DNA from: Opitutia bacterium ISCC 52
Lineage (GTDB): Bacteria; Verrucomicrobiota; Verrucomicrobiia; Opitutales; UBA2995
Direction of reading: 5' to 3'
DNA: 64,000 nucleotides
Assembly (NCBI GenBank): GCA_014529675.2
Contig: CP076040.1
Location: 4,553,501-4,617,500, forward strand
Under the pieces are notes generated by a model. It saw only the letters and a list, made by a program, of their open reading frames with translations. It searched no databases and was not told where the DNA came from. Shown piece by piece: positions 35,138-44,215 of the stretch (the first letter of the stretch is position 1; every line of letters starts with the position of its first letter). The translations under genes and the position numbers were made by a program.

Positions 35138-35161
35138 TGGCAATATGGAAATGAATTGCCA
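35138..35161. repeat. Inverted repeat upstream of the SulP gene
   Basis: A perfect seven-base inverted repeat (TGGCAAT at 35138-35144 and ATTGCCA at 35155-35161) with a ten-base spacer lies in the 209-base divergent gap between nadC and the SulP gene. Its spacing fits a dimeric regulator site, but no regulator is adjacent. No other element is recognisable in the gap. Confidence 0.35.
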
Positions 35162-35252
35162 AGTAGCTGTTTGAGCGTCAATACCCCCGACCTTTTGCGT
35201 AACAGGGTTGAAACGCCTTCTAGTTCTCGGCCCGTAAAAGCCTACTTTTCAC

Positions 35253-36812
35253 ATGTTTGATTTGCTGACCAAGAAGCGGGGTAATTGGAAGGATGACATT
35301 CTCTCAGGCCTCACCGTCGCTCTAGCGCTCGTTCCCGAGGCGATTGCTTTCTCTTTTGCTGCTGGAGTGGATCCACTCGTTGGCCTTTGGGCAGCCGTTT
35401 TCATGGGCTTCATTACGGCTTCTATCGGTGGTCGCCCGGGAATGATTTCTGGCGCCACAGGAGCGATCGCTGTGGTGGTTGGAAAGGCCGTGCAATATGG
35501 AGAAACCCAGGGTGAAGGACTAGGACTACAATATTTGTTTACGGTGATTATGCTGGCCGGTGTGATTCAGATCACCTTTGGCCTACTTCGATTGGGTCGG
35601 TTTATCAGACTGGTGCCTCATCCCGTGATGATGGGTTTTGTAAACGGCCTCGCGATCGTGATTTTTATGGCCCAGTTCACATCCTTCAAATCGCCGGACG
35701 GCTCTTGGTTGCCTCAAGATCAGCTTATGGTCATTGGTGCGCTCATTGTGGCGACGATGTTGATCATCCAATTCTTCCCAAAACTGACCAAGGCTGTCCC
35801 CTCTACTTTGATGGCCATTGTCAGTGTTGGGTTGCTCAGTTATTTCTGGGCAGATTCGAAAACTGTTTCAGATATGCTCTATGAAGGTACTGGTAGTGGA
35901 GTACTCAGTGGCGCATTTCCGCTACCCTCCATTCCTACCGGCTTCATCGATTGGAATTGGGAAAGCATCAAGGTCATTGGAGGCACAGCCCTCACGGTGG
36001 CCATGGTGGGTCTCATCGAATCCTTAATGACTCTGCAATTGATTGATGATTTGACCGAGACTCGTGGACACGGGAATCTGGAGTGTATTGCCCAAGGGGG
36101 TGCTAACTTCATGTCCGGACTATTTGGCGGCATGGGCGGTTGCGCCATGATCGGCCAAAGTTTGATCAATATTAAATCTGGAGGCCGAGGACGAACTTCG
36201 GGTGTCGTTGCCGCCGTCGCGTTGGCCATTTTCATTATGGTTGGCGGACCGGTTATCGGACAAATACCCATTGCAGCTTTAGTTGGAGTTATGTTCATGG
36301 TGGTCATCGGCACTTTTGAGTGGTCTACCTTCAAGACATTCGGGCGTGTCCCATTCTCTGAAATCTTTGTCATCTTAGCTGTGACCTTGATCACTGTTTT
36401 CCTCCACAATCTGGCGCTTGCTGTCATTGCAGGTGTGATTTTATCGGCCCTGGTCTTTGCATGGGAAAGTGCGAAGCACGTGCGGTTGAATCCTCAGGAT
36501 CGTGAAGATGGTGTGCGTCTGTATGGACTTCAGGGATTACTATTCTTTGGGTCTGTCCGTGAGTTCACGGAACGTTTGTCTCCCAGAGATGATCCCGACG
36601 AAATAATTATCGATTTTCTGGAAGCCCGCGTGTGTGACTACTCCAGCTTGGAGGCATTAAATGCGCTCACCGAGCGGTACAAAAAGTCTGGGAAACGGGT
36701 ACGTCTGCGTCACCTCAGTCCGGATTGCCAACAGCTTCTCAAGAGATCCGCTCCTTTGGTGGAAGTTGAGATAGCTGAGGACGATCCGCACTACACAGTC
36801 GCTCGGATTTAG
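35253..36812 (+). CDS. SulP family anion transporter with STAS domain
   Basis: A 519-residue inner-membrane transporter of the SulP/SLC26 family. It has about 11-14 helices in residues 15-395, with the conserved start DILSGLTVALALVPEAIAFSFAAGVDPLVGL and the GGMGGCAMIGQSLINIKSGG loop. A cytosolic STAS domain (~415-515) includes DFLEARVCDYSSLEAL. Substrates in the family include sulfate, bicarbonate and dicarboxylates; the residues here do not decide. The stop overlaps the stop of the convergent flippase-like gene. Confidence 0.92.
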   Translation: MFDLLTKKRGNWKDDILSGLTVALALVPEAIAFSFAAGVDPLVGLWAAVFMGFITASIGGRPGMISGATGAIAVVVGKAVQYGETQGEGLGLQYLFTVIMLAGVIQITFGLLRLGRFIRLVPHPVMMGFVNGLAIVIFMAQFTSFKSPDGSWLPQDQLMVIGALIVATMLIIQFFPKLTKAVPSTLMAIVSVGLLSYFWADSKTVSDMLYEGTGSGVLSGAFPLPSIPTGFIDWNWESIKVIGGTALTVAMVGLIESLMTLQLIDDLTETRGHGNLECIAQGGANFMSGLFGGMGGCAMIGQSLINIKSGGRGRTSGVVAAVALAIFIMVGGPVIGQIPIAALVGVMFMVVIGTFEWSTFKTFGRVPFSEIFVILAVTLITVFLHNLALAVIAGVILSALVFAWESAKHVRLNPQDREDGVRLYGLQGLLFFGSVREFTERLSPRDDPDEIIIDFLEARVCDYSSLEALNALTERYKKSGKRVRLRHLSPDCQQLLKRSAPLVEVEIAEDDPHYTVARI

Positions 36813-37909
36813 TCTGTTTCTTTCGTGCCAGTTGGATTTTCCTTTCTAGGAAAAATGCGGTTCATATGACCGCTGACATAAAAGAATACTGCACCGCCTC
36901 CGATCAAGTAGAGGTGGTAGGTGGAAAATCGCCAGAGAAGTAGTACCAGCCCAACCATGCTCTCAGGGACAAAATGGCTGAGAATGAAATAGGTTGCTAC
37001 TTCTACGCCACCTCCACCGCCAGGCAGGAACACAAGCATGGCGAATAAAAACAGGAAGCCTTGGATAAACAGGAGCGGGAATGGATTTTTCAGGCTACCA
37101 AATGCGAGTAAGATGAGTGGGAGCGCCCCGTAACGGCAAAGCCACTGGACGGAGGCCAAACAAAAATTGATGACTAATGCGCTGCGACGTTTGCGAAAAA
37201 GAAAACGGGTAATGAGCCAAGTGCGTCGCATGCTTCGTTTTAGCTCCCAGCGGAAGTGGCGAAATTTGCCAGGCCAGCGTCGTCTTCTCCCGGTAGGAGT
37301 AGCTATGGAAATTGCGTGAATGACTTTGGACCAGAGCCCGGTTTGAAAAAAGACCACCATTCCAATCAATGCTGCTAGAACCAATCCGCCGGCCAAGGCC
37401 ATCTGCCATCCTGGAAGTTCTGTGAACATGGACGTCCAGTTTTGATCGCGGACGATAAAGAAAATGGCAATGGGTGTAAGCAAGCCAAAGAATGTTAAGT
37501 CTACGACTACATCAGCTGCCAACATAGAGGCGCTGGTTGTGAGAGGGACGTGGGCCTTCTTTAGCAAGTATAGGCGTAGGGCCGTACCACCCATGCCTGC
37601 AGGAGAGGCCGCTATTCCAAACTCTGTGGACATGGAAACAGAGATTGCTTGCTTATAGGTCAGCTGGTGACCCAACGCCTTGGAATTGATCCATATGCGG
37701 CCGCCATTACAAAGCCAGGCGATGAAAATACAGACGAGGATTATGGGAGTAAAGACCCAATTGAATTGGGCGATGTGGTTCCAGGTTTCGCTCTCAACCG
37801 TGAAGAATAAAATAACAACCGTGGCTAAAACGCATAGTGTAACACCCTGCAGGCCATAGCGCAGATATTTTCCAAGTTTTGGAGATGAGCTATTTTGTAT
37901 ATCGGCCAT
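36809..37909 (-). CDS. Lysylphosphatidylglycerol synthase TM-domain protein
   Basis: A 366-residue protein with about eight membrane helices, of the LPG_synthase_TM/UPF0104 family. Conserved family features are the GGRIWINSKALGHQLTYKQAISVSMSTEFG stretch near residues 65-95 with the AGMGGTALRLYLL motif, and LPGGGGGVEVATYFIL around 310. In MprF this domain flips lipids, but here the lysyl-transferase part is absent. It sits last in a cluster with a glycosyltransferase, a GNAT and a DUF2334 deacetylase-like protein, so a lipid- or isoprenoid-linked substrate is likely (inference). Confidence 0.88.
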   Translation of the reverse strand: MADIQNSSSPKLGKYLRYGLQGVTLCVLATVVILFFTVESETWNHIAQFNWVFTPIILVCIFIAWLCNGGRIWINSKALGHQLTYKQAISVSMSTEFGIAASPAGMGGTALRLYLLKKAHVPLTTSASMLAADVVVDLTFFGLLTPIAIFFIVRDQNWTSMFTELPGWQMALAGGLVLAALIGMVVFFQTGLWSKVIHAISIATPTGRRRRWPGKFRHFRWELKRSMRRTWLITRFLFRKRRSALVINFCLASVQWLCRYGALPLILLAFGSLKNPFPLLFIQGFLFLFAMLVFLPGGGGGVEVATYFILSHFVPESMVGLVLLLWRFSTYHLYLIGGGAVFFYVSGHMNRIFPRKENPTGTKETD

Positions 37910-37915
37910 TCCTGT

Positions 37916-38689
37916 CTAGCCAGCTGCCAGGGTCACAGGTGTTTGTTGATCTATTGGAATCAGATCACGATAGTTAGCACACGTCTTAGTGCTTAGGGCC
38001 TTTTCTAAAACTCTGTATAGATGGGCTTCAATATCGGGGTAGGAAAAATCAATGGGGTGAACGGCAAAGCGCAGCACATGTGCATTGCGGTTGTAGGCAT
38101 GAAAAAAGTTAATCCAGAGCTTGGATACGATTCTGCGCCAGGCACTACGCGAACTGTAAACGAGGGTGGGGGCTTTTATAAAAATGTTTGATGAGGTGAG
38201 TTCCACACCATCCCAAAGCGTATTATAGAGGAATCCTGTATCACGAATAGTTTGTTTTGCTTCCTCACTGCACAACCAAGCGGGTGCAGTAAAGCCATGA
38301 ACCGTGAGGTCATGAGGATGAAATAAACGCATTCCAGCCTCGAGCTTTTCCTGTGCTTGTTCGCTCGATAATTGATAAAACTCGCCTTCGCCCTTCGTGT
38401 AAACATTGCCCTTCATTTGTTGAAACCATCCACCACGAACTCGCTCTGCTTGATGGTAGTAACCGTGTAGACAAAGATCGAATTGGTCAGATGGCAGGGA
38501 CTGTAGCCAGGAGACAAATTCTGGGTTCTCTGTAAAAGGAGGTGCTCCGTGATACTGCGGGATGACGAGTAAAGACATCTTGTTGGCCCCCAATGCTTGG
38601 CAACGTTCAATAAAGCCTTTGCAAGCTTCCCAGGAGCCGGGATGCAAATCGTGGAATGAGATAATCAACTGTTTCTGCTCAGTATTCAT
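37916..38689 (-). CDS. DUF2334 polysaccharide deacetylase-like protein
   Basis: A 257-residue protein started at ATG 38689, which overlaps the GNAT stop (ATGA); upstream codons are open but unlikely. It has a NodB-like fold as in DUF2334: a metal-site Asp in LIISFHDLHPGS near the start, His residues in CLHGYYHQ (about residue 95), and a TVHGFTAPAW motif (about 150) with the catalytic His. Enzymes of this type remove acyl groups from N-acetylated sugars using a divalent metal. Position next to a glycosyltransferase and a GNAT fits modification of a glycan. No signal peptide is seen, so it acts in the cytoplasm. Confidence 0.85.
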   Translation of the reverse strand: MNTEQKQLIISFHDLHPGSWEACKGFIERCQALGANKMSLLVIPQYHGAPPFTENPEFVSWLQSLPSDQFDLCLHGYYHQAERVRGGWFQQMKGNVYTKGEGEFYQLSSEQAQEKLEAGMRLFHPHDLTVHGFTAPAWLCSEEAKQTIRDTGFLYNTLWDGVELTSSNIFIKAPTLVYSSRSAWRRIVSKLWINFFHAYNRNAHVLRFAVHPIDFSYPDIEAHLYRVLEKALSTKTCANYRDLIPIDQQTPVTLAAG

Positions 38690-39366
38690 TTTACGGTTGG
38701 CAAAGGAGGATCGTCCTTCTTTTCGAACTCGTTGTAAATCGTAGCTACCCACACGCGTTCGTCGTAGTAGTCTTTGAATTTGGTGACCTCTTTTCTATCT
38801 ATGAATTTGAAGCCGTAGCGCTCGAAGACTTTCTCAGATCGTCGATCTTCATAGACCTGCATTTGCCCATACACTCCTTTGATGCCTAACTCAGCAACCC
38901 GATTAACGAATGGGAAAATTAACCTTCGTCCCGCAAACCCCGTACGATATTCCGTATACATGTTGATATGAAAGTGAGCGGCCTCTGGAACACTTTTTGG
39001 AGTTTCCCCTGCTGCCTTGAATAGAAACCAGCTCAAAAACTTAATGGAGGCCATGTTGTATTGGAGCGTGATCATACGTCCCAATATTTTGGGTACAGTT
39101 CGAGTGATGATTAACCAGAGCTGTTTGCGGTTCACTGAATTGCAATCTAGACAGCCGAGTAAGTAGCCCACGACTCGACCTTCATCTTCAGCCACCAGAG
39201 CATTTTCGGGTTCTATGTCTGTGTAGTAACGAGTGAAGAAATCCGCAAACGCATCGCGATCGATGTATACGGGGTCAATGGGCTTTCCCATAAAGCCCGT
39301 GTCGCAACAAATGTCACGGACCGCTTGGCGATCACTGGGTGAATAGGGCCGAATCTTCAGGCTCAT
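38686..39366 (-). CDS. GNAT family acetyltransferase
   Basis: A protein of about 226 residues beginning KIRPYSPSDRQAVRDICCDTGF, a GNAT N-terminus. The acetyl-CoA-binding region follows NALVAEDEGRVVGYLLGCLD and the C-terminal motif ELGIKGVYGQMQVYEDRRSEKVFERYGFKF. It overlaps the glycosyltransferase gene by about 35-45 bases and the DUF2334 gene by four, so it is translationally coupled to both. ATG 39375 (three codons earlier) is an alternative start. The acceptor is unknown; an amino sugar is a reasonable guess from context. Confidence 0.85.
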   Translation of the reverse strand: MSLKIRPYSPSDRQAVRDICCDTGFMGKPIDPVYIDRDAFADFFTRYYTDIEPENALVAEDEGRVVGYLLGCLDCNSVNRKQLWLIITRTVPKILGRMITLQYNMASIKFLSWFLFKAAGETPKSVPEAAHFHINMYTEYRTGFAGRRLIFPFVNRVAELGIKGVYGQMQVYEDRRSEKVFERYGFKFIDRKEVTKFKDYYDERVWVATIYNEFEKKDDPPLPTVK

Positions 39367-40576
39367 GCTTTCCAATCTTAGCAGCGTTTTCGCGTAAGGT
39401 ATGCTTTTGGGCGAGTTCGGAGTAGAGGGCGGTCATTTTTGAAAAGGTAGCATTCCAGGAGAAAGTTTTCTCCATATTCTGGCGTCGGAGGCCACGTTCA
39501 ATCTCTGTTTCTTCGAGCTCCCAAATTTCACCTACCGCCTCTGCCAATGCTTTTCCTGACGTATCTTTCGCCATGATCAGAGGAGATTCATTTTTTAGAC
39601 CTTCATCCAAGCCACCTCCCCGTATGGCCAGCACCCTTGTCCCGCATGCCTGAGCTTCGAGTGATACCAGGCCAAACGTCTCACAATCACCTGCGTGAAC
39701 AAAGAGATCTGCAGCGGAGTAAAAATCTGCTAGGCGCTCAGGAGAATCGCTGAAATGCATCCAGCTTATATTTTTCTCCTCGCGGGACTTTTGCCGCACT
39801 TCGTCCCGCCATTCGCCATCCCCCAGCAAAGCCAAATGATGTGGTTCGGGCCGCTTCTTCAACTCTTCCATCATATCAAATAAACTCCGAATGTTCTTTT
39901 CGCGGGCGAGGCGACCCACGAATAGCAATAGCTTGGTGTCCGTTGATATTCCTATTTCTTTGCAGATACGGGCTCTACTATCACGTGGGGTGAAAGTTTT
40001 CAGGTTAGTGCCCAAGGCAATCTGCCGCAGATTCTGAATCCCGATTTCATCGAGAGCTTTGTAGCATCGTTTACTCGAGACTACCGTAGCGGACATTCGT
40101 TTGTAGAGTTTGATCAGATAACGTTGGATCAGTGGAGAGACCAGGCTTTCAATATAAGGTCCAGTGTATTTACGAAGCGTCCGATCCAGAGCTCGAGGGT
40201 AGTCGGAATGATAAAATGCAACGATAGGTATTTGATTTCTTTTTGCCGCCTCTAGACCTATCCAAGCGGCTCGATACGGATCACCCACTTCAATGACATC
40301 AGGTTGCTCTTCAGCGATTGCCTGCAAAATCTTCTTTTTGCCGACCAGCATGCGGTAGCTGTTCGATCCAATCAGCTTTGGACTTTTAATTTCGTAGATT
40401 GAAGTGCGTCCTTCGTGGGTGATTGCATTTCGATGTGATGGAATTACCAAGCAATGTGAGTGAGGGGTATGTTCTAACAGGTACGCTATTTTTTCATGAA
40501 CATAGCGTCTTACGCCACCACTCAAGGTGCTGTAAAATTGTACGACATCACAAATTTTAAGGGCTTGAGATTCCAT
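39332..40576 (-). CDS. Glycosyltransferase family 4 (GT-B)
   Basis: A 414-residue cytosolic glycosyltransferase. The N-terminal Rossmann domain opens CDVVQFYSTLSGGVRRYV. The C-terminal domain (PF00534) starts LLFVGRLAREKNIRSLF and contains the nucleotide-sugar site HAGDCETFGLVSLEAQACG with the EX7E motif. It is the first gene of the envelope cluster. Donor and acceptor sugars cannot be read, but the GVRRYV start and the DUF2334 neighbour resemble phosphatidylinositol mannoside-type or diacylglycerol glycosyltransferase loci. Confidence 0.92.
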   Translation of the reverse strand: MESQALKICDVVQFYSTLSGGVRRYVHEKIAYLLEHTPHSHCLVIPSHRNAITHEGRTSIYEIKSPKLIGSNSYRMLVGKKKILQAIAEEQPDVIEVGDPYRAAWIGLEAAKRNQIPIVAFYHSDYPRALDRTLRKYTGPYIESLVSPLIQRYLIKLYKRMSATVVSSKRCYKALDEIGIQNLRQIALGTNLKTFTPRDSRARICKEIGISTDTKLLLFVGRLAREKNIRSLFDMMEELKKRPEPHHLALLGDGEWRDEVRQKSREEKNISWMHFSDSPERLADFYSAADLFVHAGDCETFGLVSLEAQACGTRVLAIRGGGLDEGLKNESPLIMAKDTSGKALAEAVGEIWELEETEIERGLRRQNMEKTFSWNATFSKMTALYSELAQKHTLRENAAKIGKHEPEDSALFTQ

Positions 40577-40710
40577 TGATAGGATAGAAGACCAAATATT
40601 GTTCAGAGGCGGGTCTTCACTGGCAACTGATTTTTCAGCGCCTGAAAAGAACCATTTGTTGAAGTTTGGCCCAGTGAAATGGATACCTGAATCCAGCCAA
40701 ACCTTTGCTG

Positions 40711-41178
40711 CTACAGGCCTAATTCTGAAAGGGCGATCTTGACTACCACTTTCTTAATCATTTGTGGAGCTCCCACAGCGAGCTGGGGCATATGGCAATC
40801 CTGAGGCAACAAATAGGCAAATGAGCCAGGATAAACGTCAACCAGGGTAGGAATGATTTCGGGAGTATGGTAGAACGTTACATCTCTATCCTCTTCGTAA
40901 TCGGTAGTGGAGGTAAGTCCCTCTGTTTGTACCACTGCAATACCTTCAGCTCCTGCGAGTGTGCTTTGGATATCGGCGTACTTCTTGTGCGCTTCAAATC
41001 TGGCCTGGTCTGGCTCTTTGGTTTCATAGCTCATGACAATGGCAAATATGGATTTTCCGTCGATCGGGTAGTCGCCATCAGCGGTATCTGCATTGATCGT
41101 ATCTAGAAATGCGAAAGCCTTATCCCAAGCTGGGCCCAAAGAATAGCTACTAGCGTTGGCAATGGTATCTGTGATCAT
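40711..41178 (-). CDS. YhcH/YjgK/YiaL family protein
   Basis: A 155-residue cupin-like protein of the DUF386 family. Visible features: DGDYPIDGKSIFAIVMSYETKE, EAHKKYADIQSTLAGAE (the HKKYADIQ motif with metal-binding His), and AYLLPQDCHMPQLAV (second His). Some members have sugar anomerase activity on sialic acid or similar substrates, but no sialic acid genes are near. It stands alone between the glycosyltransferase and the first pseudopilin gene, divergent from the latter. Confidence 0.9.
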   Translation of the reverse strand: MITDTIANASSYSLGPAWDKAFAFLDTINADTADGDYPIDGKSIFAIVMSYETKEPDQARFEAHKKYADIQSTLAGAEGIAVVQTEGLTSTTDYEEDRDVTFYHTPEIIPTLVDVYPGSFAYLLPQDCHMPQLAVGAPQMIKKVVVKIALSELGL

Positions 41179-41299
41179 GCTCTTTTTCCGATGTATAGGG
41201 TTTTTGTAAATCGTGTGTAAAGTAGAGGCTGCAACTGCAGAGTTTTTGACCTAACCAACTTCAATTCCAAGTTTTGACCGTTATTAATCAGCGCAAGTC

Positions 41300-41770
41300 G
41301 TGAAGAGATCAAAGCAAAATACCAGAGGCTATACCCTCGTGGAAATAATGTTCGTCGTAGTCATAATTGGATTACTGGCGACCATGGCGTATCCCGCATT
41401 CATAAAAGTGAAGACTCATTCACTGGCATTTCGGCTTGCAAATGACTTTCGCGTTTTCTCCGGATTGTTCGAAGCATACACACTCGACAACGGGGTATAC
41501 CCAGCCGATGCGTCGCCTGGAGCGATTCCAGCTGGTATGGAAGATTACATCAAATCAGCTAACTGGTCGGAACCATCTCCTATTGGCGGTAGCTACGATT
41601 GGGTCTATAATGGAGTTGGGTCAGGTGGAGTAGCGGCTGCGGTATCTATTACTAGCTATACCTCAGGCGATGACCCAGTCAGCAAGCTGGACGAGCTAAT
41701 GGATGATGGAAACCTCGGAACGGGGGTTATTCAGAAAAATGGTGGCACTGTTCTATATATCATCGAATAG
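41300..41770 (+). CDS. Type IV pilin-like pseudopilin 1
   Basis: A 156-residue protein with a GTG start. It has a short basic leader, prepilin peptidase site RG|YTLVE with the conserved Glu5, and a hydrophobic helix (to ~residue 34). The globular part contains YTLDNGVYPADASPGAIPAGM and ends GGTVLYIIE. The pattern is that of GspG/PulG-like pseudopilins common as single genes in Verrucomicrobiota. A close paralogue follows 155 bases downstream. No secretion ATPase or pilin peptidase is nearby, though a PilC-like gene lies at 55502. Confidence 0.88.
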   Translation: MKRSKQNTRGYTLVEIMFVVVIIGLLATMAYPAFIKVKTHSLAFRLANDFRVFSGLFEAYTLDNGVYPADASPGAIPAGMEDYIKSANWSEPSPIGGSYDWVYNGVGSGGVAAAVSITSYTSGDDPVSKLDELMDDGNLGTGVIQKNGGTVLYIIE

Positions 41771-41925
41771 CTGCACTCTATAGTGAGACTTTAAGTCCAT
41801 TGGAATGGGGACGTTTTCCTAGATTCTGGAATGTTGTAAGAAGAACGTAAATGGTTCTAGTAATATTGTTGCTCTACTCTTAATAGAGCTATCTTGGCGT
41901 TGTTCAATTAACCTGAAATAGTCCA

Positions 41926-42405
41926 ATGAAAACAAGTAACATAACTTTAGCCCCAAAAGCAAAACACGGCTTTACGCTGGTGGAAATCATGATCGTCGTG
42001 GTCATCATAGGTATTCTTGCCGCCATGGCTGGAGTTGCTTTCAAGCACACCCGCGACCGCTCTATTGCTACCCGAGTTGCGAACGATCTCCGTGTTTTTG
42101 CAGACGCTTTCCAAACCTATACCCTAGAGAACGGAGCGTATCCAGCCGATGTGGGTCCAGGTACCGTTGCGTCTGGAATGGAGGAATATATAAAAACGAG
42201 TGTTTTTACCTCTGTAACTCCCACTGGAGGAAGATACGATTGGGATGAAGGCGTTTTCGGGATTACCGCTGGCGTATCTCTTCAAAACCCTTCTGTTGAC
42301 AATTCGGTTCTACTCTAAATCGACAAGATTATCGACGATGGCAATCTAAACTCTGGATTTTTCCGAAGTCGTTCAGGCGGACTGCTCTACATTATTGAGG
42401 GTTAA
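41926..42405 (+). pseudogene. Type IV pilin-like pseudopilin 2, broken by a stop codon
   Basis: The reading frame opens at ATG 41926 with HG|FTLVEIM, a prepilin peptidase site like that of pseudopilin 1, and aligns with it along its full length. It stops at TAA 42316-42318 after 130 residues. The same frame then continues for 28 more codons, IDKIIDDGNLNSG...GGLLYIIEG, which align with the C-terminus of pseudopilin 1 (LDELMDDGNLGTG...GGTVLYIIE), ending at 42405. A single base change (CAA to TAA would give a Gln) explains the break. The gene is followed by a strong terminator. It may be a pseudogene, a sequencing error, or produce a shortened pilin. Confidence 0.7.
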
Positions 42406-42429
42406 TATTTTTATCTGTCTACCAAATGT

Positions 42430-42460
42430 GTCCCGGTAAGAGATGGCCGGGACTTTTTTT
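42430..42460 (+). terminator. Strong terminator after pseudopilin 2
   Basis: GTCCCGG (42430-42436) pairs with CCGGGAC (42447-42453) around a ten-base loop, followed by seven T (42454-42460). It closes the pilin pair and lies 25 bases after the ancestral stop at 42405. Confidence 0.92.
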
Positions 42461-42502
42461 ATGCTGAGAGGTAAGTTCTGGTAACAAACTTCGATGTATT
42501 AA

Positions 42503-42616
42503 CTAGTCGCCGCAGTATGTGACCCCGGTCTTTATGGCCAGGGTTTCTTCTTCTACTACAGGAAGTTCGAAGAAGTTCTGCTTACCAAATTCATAGACGT
42601 TCCGATAAATAGCCAT
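42503..42616 (-). CDS. Possible small unknown ORF
   Basis: In the 301-base gap between the broken pilin and the GT-C gene, a frame on the minus strand from ATG 42616 (or ATG 42625) to TAG 42503 encodes 37-40 residues with ordinary codon use (MAIYRNVYEFGKQNFFELP...). I do not recognise it and the ribosome binding site is weak. It may be a fragment of an older gene. Besides this and the pilin terminator, I see nothing in the gap. Confidence 0.25.
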   Translation of the reverse strand: MAIYRNVYEFGKQNFFELPVVEEETLAIKTGVTYCGD

Positions 42617-42706
42617 TGCTCCCATTCTTGTTGCGTCATTTCAGAATTCACTCGGATGGATAAATTTCTGTTGTGGCAAGTCAGGTAGGTTCTGAAGCTC
42701 TGATTC

Positions 42707-44215
42707 ATGCGTCTTCCGAGACCTTTTGCTTATCCTACCATTGCCCCTTATCTGTTGCTTGTATTTTTTGTCACCAAAGCGGCGATAACTGGAATCTGGG
42801 TGGTACGTCCCTGGGACGTACCCGACGAAGTTGGGCATTTTTCTTATATTCAGGACATCGCAACGGGGAAAGGCATTCCAGTATTACACGAAACGCTGGT
42901 CAATCAAGAGCTCTGGAGGGACTTTGCTCGGAAGGCTGAAACGGCTCCTGATAGTAACTGGATTGCCCAGCATCCACCGGGCTATCATTTGTTAATGGCT
43001 CCAGCCTATTGGATAGGCTCACTATTTGGGGAATCCTTCTGGGGAGCGTTTTACTTCATCCGGCTTCTGACTGCCTGTATTTTTGGGCTGGGAATTTTGG
43101 TGTTAGTAAAAGCGTTTCGTGAGGCGGAATTATCGGCACCGGTATCTCTTGGACTGGGCATCATGCTCGCTTGCATACCAAACCATACCTTTTTGGCCGG
43201 TTCTGTAAATCATGATGCCTTGGTCTTCTTGTGTGGGAGCTTAGCATTATTCTTTTTGATCCGTTACACCAAGCGAGGTTTGAGCTCCGATTTGCTTTTT
43301 CTCGGGCTGGTGCTCGGCTCTGGCGGGTTGGTCAAATACACTTTTTTAGTCATTATTCCTCCGGCCCTGGGATGGGCTGGGTTCGTACTATGGCGTAGCA
43401 AAAAGTGTTCGCCCAAATCGATCGCACTATTTCTGGGGTTGGTGATGGGGCCTATCTCTTTGTGGATGTTGCGAAATGTTATACTATTGGGTGAGCTGCT
43501 TCCCTTGGATACTTCCGGCTTTCATTCTGAGCAGCCATTGGAGATCGGGGTTCTTGAGTTCGGTCAATCGTTTCCCATTTTGTCCATCATCACCCGGAGC
43601 TATTGGGGGCTCCTTGGTTGGTTGGGTGACGGTACGCTAAAAGTCAGATGGCTACAGGTATATACTCTTTATCAGCAGGTCTTCACTTGGCCGGTGATTA
43701 TGCTTCTGGCGCTAACTTTATGGTACTTGGTTAAAGAACGGGTCAGGGGTGGAGCCTGGATGAGCTACTGTGTAGTTGGTTCAGTTGTGGCAGTTCTCTC
43801 CTTTGTTTCTTCAGGTTGGTGGAAAATGGAGCACTGGTTCTATCTTCCCCTGTTTTTTCTCGCTGTCGCGATTGTGGGTTGGCGAATTGGAGAAGTGATC
43901 AATGGTGTGCGGACTCGCAAAGTGGATGCTGTCTGTTTGGCTGATATGGGTGCGGTCTTTGTCTGCCTGTTTTTTATGATCGTCCATTTCTATAAAATTT
44001 ATTCCTACAGCCTGCCAAGTGGCTTAATTCAAGGTTCGTTCGGGCGGTATTATATCTTTCTTGTTGGATTTTTTGTGGTTGGATTTTTTGGAAAGGGAGT
44101 GAGGTCCTTTCCCATTGCTGCACATCTTGTATTGGGATTTTCCATTCTCTACTCATCCGTCGAATTGTATGTCTGGCTTCATGAGGCCATTCCTTTCTTT
44201 TACGTGTATGACTAA
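42707..44215 (+). CDS. GT-C membrane protein, DUF2142-like
   Basis: A 502-residue inner-membrane protein with about 11-12 helices. The first periplasmic loop contains RPWDVPDEVGHFSYIQ, where the DE pair followed by His is the sign of GT-C glycosyltransferases and of DUF2142 proteins, which transfer sugars or mannose from polyprenyl-phosphate donors. The following WIAQHPPGYHLLMAP also fits (the HPPGYH stretch before the second helix). Its stop overlaps the next start, so the two are coupled. The substrate is unknown. Confidence 0.75.
   Translation: MRLPRPFAYPTIAPYLLLVFFVTKAAITGIWVVRPWDVPDEVGHFSYIQDIATGKGIPVLHETLVNQELWRDFARKAETAPDSNWIAQHPPGYHLLMAPAYWIGSLFGESFWGAFYFIRLLTACIFGLGILVLVKAFREAELSAPVSLGLGIMLACIPNHTFLAGSVNHDALVFLCGSLALFFLIRYTKRGLSSDLLFLGLVLGSGGLVKYTFLVIIPPALGWAGFVLWRSKKCSPKSIALFLGLVMGPISLWMLRNVILLGELLPLDTSGFHSEQPLEIGVLEFGQSFPILSIITRSYWGLLGWLGDGTLKVRWLQVYTLYQQVFTWPVIMLLALTLWYLVKERVRGGAWMSYCVVGSVVAVLSFVSSGWWKMEHWFYLPLFFLAVAIVGWRIGEVINGVRTRKVDAVCLADMGAVFVCLFFMIVHFYKIYSYSLPSGLIQGSFGRYYIFLVGFFVVGFFGKGVRSFPIAAHLVLGFSILYSSVELYVWLHEAIPFFYVYD

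Noticed and set aside
35879-36427. 182-codon minus-strand frame opposite the SulP gene
   Set aside because: Low-complexity Met/Thr/Pro-rich translation typical of antisense to a membrane protein.
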